From Methanosarcina mazei S-6 (GTDB lineage Archaea > Halobacteriota > Methanosarcinia > Methanosarcinales > Methanosarcinaceae): a DNA stretch of 64,000 nt. The notes below the pieces were generated by a model. That model was not told the origin of the DNA. It saw only the letters and a program-made list of their open reading frames with translations, and did no database searches. Positions 27,123-35,759 of this stretch are shown piece by piece (the stretch's first letter is position 1; each line of letters begins with the position of its first letter). The translations under genes were made by a program, and so were the position numbers. The DNA lies in contig NZ_CP009512.1 of the NCBI RefSeq assembly GCF_000970205.1, positions 2,976,001 to 3,040,000 on the forward strand, given 5' to 3'.

Positions 27123-28166
27123 TCATAGCAGATACCTTCTGGAGCTCAAAACCGTTCTGAGAATCTCCTCTCCACCCGTTTTTTCAACCTTAATATCAGC
27201 CGGCTTCTCAATAATCTCAGGGCTCAGAGGCAGGCGCTTCTCAGCTTCCCTTATAAGTGGAGTATCCCCGTTCAAAACAACGAAATCTACAGGGGAATTT
27301 TCTTCGAGTACTTTGTCCAGAGCCTCAAAGACTTTGTCCATGTGGTGGGCAATATCTTCTTCCCTGAGGCGTTCGAAACGGCGCTGGGAGAAACCCCCTT
27401 TGCTGTGTTTTTCTTTGACGCTGCTTTTGATGAATTCCTCCGTATCAAAAACACGGGCATCAGGAGCAAAGCCTATGAAAGACTCGCCTGCATGCAGGAC
27501 AAGTATAAGCATGCGGCAGGAGGTATCCAGGTTTTCCTCAAGCGGAGCGGTCTCAAAGCTGTCCTTGATGTACCAGACAGCAGAGGAGACAGGGAAAGGA
27601 GGGACTATGGCTTCCGAGATCATGCTGTGCAGGTCGTAAAAAAAGACCATGCCTGTCTCAGTGTTGAGCCTGTCAAGAAGAGAGCAGGTTTCTTCTTCGA
27701 CCAGCTCAAGAGTTTTTTCAGGAACTATAGCTAAAAGGCGAGTTCCGGCGGGCAGATATACAGTTAATAGATCCTCAGAAGGGGAACGGAAAGAACTGAG
27801 TTTTGAAAGGTAAGCCTGAACGGCAGAAGGGCTCAGGTTTTCAACCCCGCGGAACTCGAGCCTGTTCTGTGATTCAGTACGCATTTTATCAAGTTCATGC
27901 GAAAGGGTCTGAGTCCTTACACGTTCCTGGTTCAAGCGGGATTCAGCTTCCTGTCTGTCTGCAACTGCCTGTCTTGCAAGTGCTTCTTTCTTTTCAAGCT
28001 GGTTTTTTGTATTCTGCAAGCCCAGTTCGAGCTCGTCTACTCTTGAAGCAAGCCTCTCAACCTCCGTTTCCAGCCTGCCCTTTCCGGAGATTTTTCCTAT
28101 AATGGTGCCCAGACCTTTTTTCCCGTCTGCGGCAACTTCTGTTTTTGAAGCCTTTTTGTCGGTCAT
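27123..28166 (-). CDS. Vms1/Ankzf1-like peptidyl-tRNA hydrolase (eRF1-like fold)
   Basis: A 347-residue protein with an N-terminal basic segment, a coiled coil (about residues 30-100, rich in Glu/Lys/Arg/Leu) and a VLRF1/eRF1 domain-2-like fold. The diagnostic catalytic loop is KGGFSQRRFERLREED near residue 255, equivalent to the Gly-Gln motif of Vms1 and its archaeal relatives. In eukaryotes Vms1 releases nascent chains from stalled ribosomes; the archaeal protein probably frees peptidyl-tRNA on stalled 50S subunits (inference from family). The frame extends to 28187, but the ATG at 28166 has AGGCAGGTAGGCAG immediately upstream. It is next to rlmE-type ribosome functions on the same strand. 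Confidence 0.82.
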   Translation of the reverse strand: MTDKKASKTEVAADGKKGLGTIIGKISGKGRLETEVERLASRVDELELGLQNTKNQLEKKEALARQAVADRQEAESRLNQERVRTQTLSHELDKMRTESQNRLEFRGVENLSPSAVQAYLSKLSSFRSPSEDLLTVYLPAGTRLLAIVPEKTLELVEEETCSLLDRLNTETGMVFFYDLHSMISEAIVPPFPVSSAVWYIKDSFETAPLEENLDTSCRMLILVLHAGESFIGFAPDARVFDTEEFIKSSVKEKHSKGGFSQRRFERLREEDIAHHMDKVFEALDKVLEENSPVDFVVLNGDTPLIREAEKRLPLSPEIIEKPADIKVEKTGGEEILRTVLSSRRYLL

Positions 28167-28453
28167 CTGCCTACCTGCCTTATTCATAAAGTCTCATACT
28201 AACCTGAAAATTCCAGAAAGTAATTTGACTGTATAATATTAGCAATACCTTATTAAACATGCGAACCACAACCGCGAGATAAGACAGTTATGGATTTCAG
28301 AAAATGATTTCCAGTTTTGGGATCGGTTCAATATTTGTTGAGGCAGCTCTATCGGCAACTCTATCAGGTCATAAATGACAAAAATTTATTAAGATACTAT
28401 CGAACTCATGAAATTGTCCGTCCAAATAACTATACCCGAAACCTGGCATCCCT

Positions 28454-29005
28454 TTACTTTGTCGCACGAAGCAAGAAACTTAGTCCTACAATTGGCATCA
28501 CAGCAAACCAGTAAAGGAAATAAATCGCTATGAGACCGTTACTAAAAGATGCTTCGTGCGGGGACCTTGATGAAAGTTCCCAGATTGCAAAGAAAAGGGA
28601 AAATATAGAGATAATACTCGCTATAGATGAAACTGCAAGATATGCTTTCATCGAGTACGGATGTCCATGCAAAGATAAAAAGACCAGTAAAGAGAACGGG
28701 GACAGTAACGCCAGAAGTGTTATCACGACGGGAGTTACAAGATACCTGTAGCCATTCAGAAATTCTTCACCGCTAACTTTCCAAAAACTTATTATAACCA
28801 GTAAAAATAGAGAAATACAAAACGGGATTGCCAGATACCATCCGGGAAGTACTTTCCTTCCTTCTAATAAGAAAAGTACAGAACCAAAAAAAGAGATGAA
28901 GCTCATTAATTCTAAAAGGACATCTTCATCGGTACCGGGAAGCAAGTAAAATCCATTTGATAGAATTCCAACCACAAACATAAAGATAAAAGACATCAAT
29001 GCCAT
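28454..29005 (-). CDS. Membrane protein of unknown function, 183 aa
   Basis: An unrecognised polytopic protein with about six hydrophobic segments: residues 2-20, 30-48, 55-75, 88-112, 122-145 and 158-180. Charged loops such as EGRKVLPGW and ELSSRSPHEASFSNG lie between them. No transporter or enzyme motif was seen. The ATG at 29005 is used. An AGAGGTGAT ribosome-binding sequence lies about 20 nt upstream, closer to in-frame non-canonical codons, so the N-terminus may be a few residues longer. It is followed by about 290 bp of low-information sequence before the next gene on that strand. Confidence 0.65.
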   Translation of the reverse strand: MALMSFIFMFVVGILSNGFYLLPGTDEDVLLELMSFISFFGSVLFLLEGRKVLPGWYLAIPFCISLFLLVIISFWKVSGEEFLNGYRYLVTPVVITLLALLSPFSLLVFLSLHGHPYSMKAYLAVSSIASIISIFSLFFAIWELSSRSPHEASFSNGLIAIYFLYWFAVMPIVGLSFLLRATK

Positions 29006-29340
29006 CGCAATTTTTATCCTGATAAAATCACCTCTGTAAGATAAAAAATCGGATGAAAAGTTATAGTGACTGTTCCTCCAATATAGAATACCAATATGAA
29101 TATAAAACTATTAATTACTTATAATTATTACAAGTTCAATTATACAAAATAGGAAAGTACGAATACTAATAAAATCAGACGCAAAATAATCACTCATACA
29201 AGAACCCGTCATTCAATTCATATCTTTATATTTCGAAAGTTTTAAGAATATCATATTTAATGTCACTGTGATTTCAGGATTTTTTCAAAAAAGCGAGATC
29301 ATTTCCATAATTAATTCTTATTGATTATTTCGGTGCCTGA
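29006..29340. other. Divergent promoter region before coaBC
   Basis: About 335 bp, AT-rich, between a reverse-strand membrane-protein gene and coaBC. No ORF or repeat stands out. It must carry promoters for both directions, but no single TATA box can be chosen. Confidence 0.4.
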
Positions 29341-30654
29341 ATGAAAAAACCATTGAAAGAGTCTAAAAATGAGAAGGATCAAACGAATCCTGACCAGCAA
29401 AACCCTTCCCGGAGTAAAGCTGAAAAAATCCATCCTACCCTCTGGATTCAGGGGCACAGGAGTTCCTCTCTTGCCGGAAAAACCATAGTCCTTGGCGTTA
29501 CAGGAAGCATAGGAGCGATCAGGGTAGTTGAACTTTCAAGGGAACTGATCCGGAACGAGGCAGAAGTCCATGCAGTCATGACAGAGGCTGCAAAGCATAT
29601 CCTGCACCCTGATGCCCTGCATTATGCCACGGGAAACCCTGTAATTACCGAACTGGGCGGCAGGGTTGAGCATGTGGAGTTCTGCGGGTTCAAGGGCAGG
29701 GCAGACCTTCTTTTAATAGCGCCGGCAACCGCGAATACCATAGGGAAAATCGCATACGGCATAGATGATACCACAGTCACCTCTTTTGCGACAACGGCTC
29801 TCGGTTCAGATGTCCCTGTCATGATTGTCCCTGCAATGCACGAGTCCATGTACAGGCACCCTGCCGTAACTGAAAATATAGCGAGGCTGAAGAGCTGGGG
29901 GATCTCCATGGTGGGCCCCAGGTTCGAGGAAGGCGTTGCAAAAATCGCTTCAAACGAAGAAATAGTCCTCGAGGTAGAAAGGGCTCTTGGTGACCGTAGC
30001 CTGGAAAACCTGAAGGTAATTATTACAGGCGGCTCAACTGCAGAAAGCCTTGACCCGATAAGGGTCCTTACAAACAGGGCTTCGGGAAAGACCGGCAGGG
30101 AGCTCGCCCTTGAAGCTTACCGCAGAGGCGCTGATGTAACCCTTGTGCATAGGGACAGGCTGGGGTTTGCTGGCATCAGGGAGATTTTTGCAGAAAGTGC
30201 TGCTGAAATGACAGAAGCTGTGCTTTCGGAACTGGAAAAAGGGTATGATGTCCTGATAAGTTCTGCAGCGATTGCAGACTACACAGCAGAACCTTCTCCT
30301 GAGAAAATCAAATCCGGAGGGGAGTTTATTCTGAAGCTGAAGCCCACCCGGAAATTGATAAAGGAATGCAGGGAAAAATATCCCGAACTCGTGATAATAG
30401 GTTTTAAAGCCGAAACAGGCATCGAAAAAGAAGAGCTTCTAAGAAGGGCAGCTGCAACCCTTGAAGGGACAGAACTCGACATGATCGCAGCAAACGATGT
30501 AGGAAAAGGCGGAATGGGTACTGAAGAAAATGAACTTTACCTGCTTGGGAAGGGAAAATCCGGGCCCAGGCACGTAAGTGGAAACAAGCGTAAACTTGCA
30601 GCCAGTATCCTTGAGGAGGTTTCCGAAATTTTAAATTCACGGCAGGTTCTCTGA
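29341..30654 (+). CDS. coaBC: Phosphopantothenoylcysteine decarboxylase / phosphopantothenate-cysteine ligase
   Basis: Bifunctional CoA biosynthesis enzyme (Dfp), 437 residues: it joins 4'-phosphopantothenate to cysteine, then decarboxylates to 4'-phosphopantetheine. The FMN-dependent CoaC domain (about 45-215) shows VLGVTGSIGAIRVVEL, the active-site region LLIAPATANTIGKIAYGI and VPAMHESMYRHPAV. The CoaB domain (about 225-437) shows IITGGSTAESLDPIRVLTN, the dinucleotide-fold GKTGRELALEAYRRGADV and AAIADYT. The first 40 residues are a polar N-terminal extension that is probably not structured. It leads a three-gene run of the archaeal CoA pathway. Confidence 0.95.
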   Translation: MKKPLKESKNEKDQTNPDQQNPSRSKAEKIHPTLWIQGHRSSSLAGKTIVLGVTGSIGAIRVVELSRELIRNEAEVHAVMTEAAKHILHPDALHYATGNPVITELGGRVEHVEFCGFKGRADLLLIAPATANTIGKIAYGIDDTTVTSFATTALGSDVPVMIVPAMHESMYRHPAVTENIARLKSWGISMVGPRFEEGVAKIASNEEIVLEVERALGDRSLENLKVIITGGSTAESLDPIRVLTNRASGKTGRELALEAYRRGADVTLVHRDRLGFAGIREIFAESAAEMTEAVLSELEKGYDVLISSAAIADYTAEPSPEKIKSGGEFILKLKPTRKLIKECREKYPELVIIGFKAETGIEKEELLRRAAATLEGTELDMIAANDVGKGGMGTEENELYLLGKGKSGPRHVSGNKRKLAASILEEVSEILNSRQVL

Positions 30655-30832
30655 GAGCCTTGTCGCCCTCTGGAAATAAAGACAAAATGAAACCGGAGCC
30701 GGTAGAGTGGTCAATCTGCTATATCGGCTAGTTATGCAAACAGACCTGCGCAATATTTTACAAAACAGGAACTTCAATAAAGCAAAAATTGACTTTGAAA
30801 AATAGCTTAAACAATAAAAAAAGGCGTTTTCT

Positions 30833-31735
30833 ATGTATACATACGAGAGTGAAGGGGCAGACTTTTTCGCAAAAGCATATGCTCCAGGGCATATCACAGG
30901 TTTTTTTCAGATCCATGAGCATAACGACCCCCACCGCAAAGGATCTACAGGCTGCGGAATTGTTCTCAACGGAGGAGTTACGACCGAAGTAAAGGTCGGG
31001 AAATCCGTGGAAAATACCGAGATATTCCTCAATGGAAAAAAAGTTGAAGGCAAAACCACCCGCACGGTTGTGGAAATGATGACAGATGAGCCTGTAAGGG
31101 TGAAAAGCTGGGCAGAAATCCCTGTAGGGTGCGGGTTCGGAGCATCCGGGGCAGGAGCTCTCGGGGCAGCTTACGCTCTTAACAGGGCACTTTCCTTGAA
31201 CAGGACTGTAAACGGCCTGACAGAATACTCTCACGTAGCTGAAGTTGTCAACCGCAGCGGACTTGGGGATGTTGCTGCCCAGTCCAGCGGCGGAGTGGTA
31301 ATCAGGCTGCATCCCGGAGGACCACAGTTTGGAAGCGTGGACAGGATTCCTGCCCCTGAAGCAAGGGTTTTCTGTATTGTACTTGGAGAGATTTCTACGG
31401 ATTCTGTTCTGGCAGACGAGACTGCTGCAGGAAAAATCAATGCCGCAGGCAAAGCTGCAATGCTCGAGCTGCTTAAAACCCCGACTCTTGAAAACTTTAT
31501 GCATCAAGCGAAAAATTTTGCCAGCAGCACAGGACTTATGAGCAGCACGGCACAGGACGTTATTGAGGCTGCATATGCAAATGGGGGGCTGGCTTCTCAG
31601 GCAATGCTCGGGGATACTGTCTTTGCAGTCGCCCCTTACAGCCAGGAGTTTCCCCTTTACGAAGCCCTTCAGGAGTTTGGCCAGGTTCTGGAATACGGCA
31701 TCAGCACCTGTATACCCAGATTACTCTATGACTGA
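30833..31735 (+). CDS. Pantoate kinase (GHMP family)
   Basis: Archaeal-specific step of CoA synthesis: ATP-dependent phosphorylation of pantoate to 4-phosphopantoate. The protein has 300 residues. N-terminal FFAKAYAPGHITGFFQIHEH is typical of COG1829 pantoate kinase. The GHMP ATP-binding loop reads PVGCGFGASGAGALG near residue 95, and the C-terminal region has ASSTGLMSSTAQD. The start ATG at 30833 gives a family-length product. It lies 178 bp after coaBC and 428 bp before the phosphopantothenate synthetase gene, all in one direction. Assignment is from sequence pattern plus neighbours. Confidence 0.92.
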   Translation: MYTYESEGADFFAKAYAPGHITGFFQIHEHNDPHRKGSTGCGIVLNGGVTTEVKVGKSVENTEIFLNGKKVEGKTTRTVVEMMTDEPVRVKSWAEIPVGCGFGASGAGALGAAYALNRALSLNRTVNGLTEYSHVAEVVNRSGLGDVAAQSSGGVVIRLHPGGPQFGSVDRIPAPEARVFCIVLGEISTDSVLADETAAGKINAAGKAAMLELLKTPTLENFMHQAKNFASSTGLMSSTAQDVIEAAYANGGLASQAMLGDTVFAVAPYSQEFPLYEALQEFGQVLEYGISTCIPRLLYD

Positions 31736-31776
31736 GTTTCAGATAGAGATTCAGACCTTAACTCCTTATAAATTAT

Positions 31777-31848
31777 ATATGCTGTATCCGGAATATATGC
31801 TGTATCCGGAATATATGCTGTATCCGGAATATATGCTGTATCCGGACA
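31777..31848. repeat. 18-bp tandem repeat, 4 copies
   Basis: Four copies of ATATGCTGTATCCGGAAT (the last ending CA) lie 41 bp after the pantoate kinase stop. The unit contains TCCGGA, a palindrome. The rest of the gap to 32163 has no gene that I can support. Confidence 0.93.
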
Positions 31849-32163
31849 GAGCCTTTCAGGGAACAAAAAAGACATAAAAGATACAAAAATAGACGTCAAA
31901 AATGGAAAAATTACGGAGAATAAAAATCCGATTTTTGGAAATAACGTGTCTGGAAAACTGAAACCTGTAAGAGGTTCCGGAGAATGCTTTTGAGGCAAAA
32001 AAATTAACGGAAAGGTCTTTGCTGAAGAAAACACCCAGAACTTAAATATTATTGAAATTAAAGAGTACTGAACCGCATAAAATGCCCTTAGATCAGGGCA
32101 AAGCCCTTAAAATTCCAGATAGCAGGAATGAAAGTAACACAAGTATAAAGGTAAGCGACCTAC

Positions 32164-32925
32164 ATGACAGATATACCGCACGACCACCCGAGGTACGAAT
32201 CCCTGCTCGCCCGTGAAAAGGTTGCAGCAGGGGTAAAAATGGGAATTACAAGTATCCAGGGACTTATTGCCCAGGGTAGAGGCGAGAGTTTTGATTACCT
32301 TATTGGTGAAAGAAGCACAGAGTCCGCCCTGTATGCAGAGAGAGCTGCAGTTGCTGCGCTTCTCCTCGCTGAGAATCCGGTAATTTCAGTAAATGGTAAT
32401 GTTGCAGCCCTGGCACCTGATAAAGTAGTTACCCTTGCAGATATCACCGGAGCCAGGATTGAAGTAAACCTTTTCCACAGGACTGACACACGGGTACATC
32501 TCATAATAGAACAGCTGAAAGCAAGCGGGGCTGCTGAGGTGCTTGGAAAGAACCCGGATGCGAGCCTTGAACTCTCACACGACAGAAGGCTTGTGAGCAG
32601 CAAAGGGATCTATACCGCAGATGTCGTGCTCGTCCCCCTGGAAGACGGAGACCGCTGCGAGAAGCTTGTAGAGATGGGAAAGACTGTGATAACAATCGAC
32701 CTGAACCCTCTTTCACGGACCTCGAAAACAGCCACGATATCTATTGTTGACAACCTTACGCGAGCCCTTGGAAATATGGCAAAATTCGCGCAGGAAATGA
32801 AAAAGGAAAGGAAAGAAGAGCTTGTGAAGCTGATAACCACCTACGATAATAAAAGGACCCTTTCCGAAGCGATTTCCGAAATCCAGGAACACCTCAAGAC
32901 CATGGCCGCAGAAACAGGGTACTGA
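32164..32925 (+). CDS. 4-phosphopantoate--beta-alanine ligase (phosphopantothenate synthetase)
   Basis: Second archaeal-specific CoA step: condenses 4-phosphopantoate with beta-alanine using ATP to give 4'-phosphopantothenate, the substrate of the CoaBC protein encoded 1.5 kb upstream. The protein has 253 residues. The COG1701 pattern is clear: N-terminal IPHDHPRYESLLAREK, GLIAQGRGESFDYLIGE, the central ALAPDKVV region, and TIDLNPLSRTSKTATI ending in VDNLTRAL near residue 200. The start is the ATG at 32164 with AAGGTAAGCG upstream. With pantoate kinase and coaBC this gives three consecutive pathway enzymes. Confidence 0.94.
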   Translation: MTDIPHDHPRYESLLAREKVAAGVKMGITSIQGLIAQGRGESFDYLIGERSTESALYAERAAVAALLLAENPVISVNGNVAALAPDKVVTLADITGARIEVNLFHRTDTRVHLIIEQLKASGAAEVLGKNPDASLELSHDRRLVSSKGIYTADVVLVPLEDGDRCEKLVEMGKTVITIDLNPLSRTSKTATISIVDNLTRALGNMAKFAQEMKKERKEELVKLITTYDNKRTLSEAISEIQEHLKTMAAETGY

Positions 32926-32955
32926 AAGCCAATAATTATCCAGAACAGGCAACAT

Positions 32956-33609
32956 ATGGACCTTATAGAAAAAACGAGGGAATTTGCAGCCACTTTTCAG
33001 GAAGGAGAGCCCAGTTCCCACGATATGTCCCACATAAACCGCGTAGAAGCCCTCTGCATGGAAATCCAGAAAGAAGAGGGAGGAGACCTTCTCATTTTAA
33101 GTCTCGCCGCCCTTCTGCATGACGTTGGGGTTATCAAAGAACATGAAGAGGGGGGAGACCATGCTCTCTACAGTTCTGAGATAGCCACCGAGTTCCTGTC
33201 GAGGGCAGGCGTTGAAATGAAAACTGTTGAAGCTGTGGCATACTGTATCCAGACTCACAGATTCAGCGGGGGGAAACGCCCGGAAACAGTAGAAGCCAGG
33301 ATCCTGCAGGATGCAGACAGGCTTGATGCCCTCGGCGCGATTGGGATTTTCAGGTCTATCCTGGCAATGGGAGCTCTCAGGATGCTGAAGCACACAACAG
33401 GGCTTGACAAAGGGAGTTCAAAAAAGACTGTATATATAGAGGATCCTGTTGAAGGTTTTAATGAATACATGCGCTACAAGCCTTTTACAATCCCCGAAAG
33501 GTTGAATACAGTCACGGCAAAGAGGATTGCAGGAGAAAGGCTGAAGATAATGCACATTTATCTTGAAGCTCTGAACCTTGAAGCTGGAAACGGCAAACAT
33601 AAACCTTAA
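32956..33609 (+). CDS. HD-domain phosphohydrolase
   Basis: A 217-residue HD-superfamily metal-dependent phosphohydrolase. The metal-binding set is visible: SHDMSHINRV near residue 22, LAALLHDVGV with the HD dyad near residue 53, and QDADRLDALGAIG near residue 120. It resembles the YedJ-type HD subgroup. Substrate unknown; nucleotides are the usual guess. It starts only 30 bp after the phosphopantothenate synthetase stop and is probably cotranscribed with the CoA genes, though no functional link is established. Confidence 0.9.
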   Translation: MDLIEKTREFAATFQEGEPSSHDMSHINRVEALCMEIQKEEGGDLLILSLAALLHDVGVIKEHEEGGDHALYSSEIATEFLSRAGVEMKTVEAVAYCIQTHRFSGGKRPETVEARILQDADRLDALGAIGIFRSILAMGALRMLKHTTGLDKGSSKKTVYIEDPVEGFNEYMRYKPFTIPERLNTVTAKRIAGERLKIMHIYLEALNLEAGNGKHKP

Positions 33610-33624
33610 AAATAACCTTTTAAG

Positions 33625-33708
33625 CCCAAGAATTTAAATCCAAATTTTTGAACCCAAGCATTTGAATCAAACTTTTGAATCCAGGCATTTAAATCCAAAC
33701 TTTTGAAT
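33625..33708. repeat. 28-bp tandem repeat, 3 copies
   Basis: Three 28-bp units, consensus CCCAAGCATTTAAATC followed by CAAACTTTTGAAT, start 16 bp after the HD gene. Between this array and the next one (34011) the DNA is AT-rich; a 68-codon open frame at 33750-33956 looks like chance. Confidence 0.85.
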
Positions 33709-34010
33709 ATGAAAGTCTAAATCAGAAACCTCGCTGAAGTAAAGAGCCTGTGGAAAAGAGTTTAAAAACATTAAATATGGTTTTTTCGGAAATAATGATG
33801 GTTTTTCACTTTCCAGACTATTTCAGGTCAAGAGCTCAGGCAAAAATGTTTTATAAAGACTCGGCACTTTATAATGAAAATTCTAAGAAAATTTTCGGGT
33901 ATTCTAAAAAGTGCATGAGGATTTTCAGGACAACTTTTTTTATGATAACCTCATAAACTCGTGTTCATCATCTGACAGGTTCAGTTTACAAGTTCAGTTT
34001 AGTAGATAAA

Positions 34011-34148
34011 GTTCAATAAAAGGCGGTTCAACAAAAGCGAAGTTAGCAAAATTTCAGTTCAATTAAAGGCTGTCTAATAAAAGCGAAGTTAACAAAGTTG
34101 CAATTCAATAAAAGGCAGTTCAATAAAGGCGCAGTCGACAGAGTTGAA
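34011..34148. repeat. 46-bp tandem repeat, 3 copies, before the deaminase gene
   Basis: Three 46-bp units of the type GTTCAATAAAAGGCGGTTCA followed by ACAAAAGCGAAGTTAGCAAA, about 75-80% alike. They end 24 bp before the start codon of the deaminase gene, so its promoter or leader lies within or right next to the array. Confidence 0.88.
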
Positions 34149-34172
34149 ATTCAAACCTCAGGATATGATGAT

Positions 34173-35471
34173 ATGGCTGACATAATAATAAAAAATGCTT
34201 ATGTTTTAACAATGGACCCTGACGCAGGAGATATTAAAAAAGGGACTGTTGTTATTGAAGATGGAAAAATCACGGAAATAGGAGTGAAAACAAAAGAAAG
34301 TGCCGATACCGTGATTGACGCAAAAGGCTCTGTAGTGATGCCGGGGCTTGTAAATACGCATACCCATGCAGCAATGACCCTCTTCCGGGGTTATGCCGAC
34401 GACCTTCAGCTTGCAGAATGGCTCGAGAAGCATATCTGGCCTGCCGAAGCCCAGCTTACGGCAGAAGATGTTTACAGAGGAAGCCTGCTCGCGTGCCTTG
34501 AAATGATCAGATCCGGGACGACCTCATTTGCAGATATGTACTTCTTTATGGACGAGACTGCAAAGGCTGTAGAGGCATCCGGACTCAGGGCTTCGCTTTC
34601 TCACGGTCTAATCGAACTCTGGAACGAAGAAAAAGGGGAAAATGACCTGAAAGAAGGAAAACGCTTTGTACGCGCCTGGCAGGGAGCAGCGAAAGGCAGG
34701 ATAAAAACAATGTACGGCCCTCATGCTCCGAATACCTGTTCTGATGAGTTTCTTGCAAAGGTGAAGGAGGCAGCCAGACAGGACGGAGCGGGGCTTCACA
34801 TTCATGTCCTGGAAACCGAAGCCGAACTCCTGGCAATGAAAGAAAGGTACGGGAAATGCTCGGTACATATGCTCGATGATATCGGGTTTTTCGGTCCAGA
34901 CGTGCTTGCCGCCCACTGTGTGTGGCTTTCTGACGGGGATATAGAGGTCTTAAGGGAAAAAGGGGTAAATGTGTCCCATAATCCCATAAGCAATATGAAA
35001 CTGGCTTCCGGAACCGCTCCCGTGTATAAGATGCTCGAAAGAGGAGTAAATGTCAGCCTCGGGACTGACGGCTGTGCCTCAAACAACAACCTTGACCTGT
35101 TTGAAGAAATGAAAACTGCTGCCCTTCTCCACAAACTGAGCACATGCAACCCCACTGCCCTTCCTGCCCGCCAGGTGCTGCAGATGGCAACCGTTAATGG
35201 AGCAAAGGCTCTTGGAACGGAAACCGGCATGTTGAAGACCGGAATGAAGGCAGACATGATCATAGTTGACATGAAAAAACCGCACCTCACTCCCTGTTTT
35301 GACGTGCCATCCCATCTTGTGTACTCTGCAGGAGGAAGCGATGTCAGGACAACAATCGTGGACGGAAAAATCCTTATGCAGGACTACAGAGTTATGGTGC
35401 TGGACGAGCAGAAAGTCATCGAAGAAGCCCAAAAAGCCGCAGAAGAGCTGGTAGCAAGGGTAAATTCCTGA
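34173..35471 (+). CDS. dadD: SAH / 5'-deoxyadenosine deaminase (amidohydrolase)
   Basis: Zinc-dependent amidohydrolase of the MtaD/DadD family, 432 residues, which deaminates the adenine ring of S-adenosylhomocysteine, 5'-deoxyadenosine or methylthioadenosine. Metal ligands: HTHAAM near residue 63, HIHVLETEAE near residue 211, AAHCVWLSD near residue 246, and the catalytic Asp in SLGTDGCASNNN near residue 297. An upstream ATG at 34098 is in frame, but the extra 25 residues are encoded partly by the tandem repeat. MADIIIKNAY at 34173 is the family-like start. The next gene is an AhcY homologue, which suggests SAH is first deaminated to S-inosylhomocysteine, as shown in Methanocaldococcus. Confidence 0.88.
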   Translation: MADIIIKNAYVLTMDPDAGDIKKGTVVIEDGKITEIGVKTKESADTVIDAKGSVVMPGLVNTHTHAAMTLFRGYADDLQLAEWLEKHIWPAEAQLTAEDVYRGSLLACLEMIRSGTTSFADMYFFMDETAKAVEASGLRASLSHGLIELWNEEKGENDLKEGKRFVRAWQGAAKGRIKTMYGPHAPNTCSDEFLAKVKEAARQDGAGLHIHVLETEAELLAMKERYGKCSVHMLDDIGFFGPDVLAAHCVWLSDGDIEVLREKGVNVSHNPISNMKLASGTAPVYKMLERGVNVSLGTDGCASNNNLDLFEEMKTAALLHKLSTCNPTALPARQVLQMATVNGAKALGTETGMLKTGMKADMIIVDMKKPHLTPCFDVPSHLVYSAGGSDVRTTIVDGKILMQDYRVMVLDEQKVIEEAQKAAEELVARVNS

Positions 35472-35532
35472 AAACAATCCGGCATGAAAATCGTCCGGGG
35501 TATAATGCATAATGCATGATACATAATAATAC

Positions 35533-35613
35533 AGGAAAAGTGAATATTGACAGAATTACAGAAAAAGTAAGTATTGACGGAAATACGGGAAAAGTAAATA
35601 TTGACGGCAGGAT
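35533..35613. repeat. 27-bp tandem repeat, 3 copies
   Basis: Three 27-bp units of the type RGGAAAAGTAAATATTGACGG plus six variable bases lie between the deaminase and ahcY-like genes. The remaining gap to 35759 shows no gene. Confidence 0.88.
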
Positions 35614-35759
35614 TTAATTACCGGTCTACATAAAGTTTCAGCAGCCTGAGTTACAGGTGTAATTGCAGAGTAACCGATATAAGCCATATTCGGTCATTTC
35701 ATTCAAAAATTCTATCTACTTCATTCTATCAATCATTTATCCAGTATAACGGGATCACC

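Noticed and set aside
26899-27639. 246-codon forward open frame
   Set aside because: Starts in the 15-bp repeat and runs antisense to the Vms1-like gene; composition is Ser/Arg-rich as in shadow frames.
30758-31507. 249-codon reverse open frame opposite pantoate kinase
   Set aside because: Antisense shadow; Cys/Phe/His-rich composition with no recognisable motif.
33750-33956. 68-codon open frame between two repeat arrays
   Set aside because: GTG start without ribosome-binding site, unlike-coding composition, and no family resemblance.
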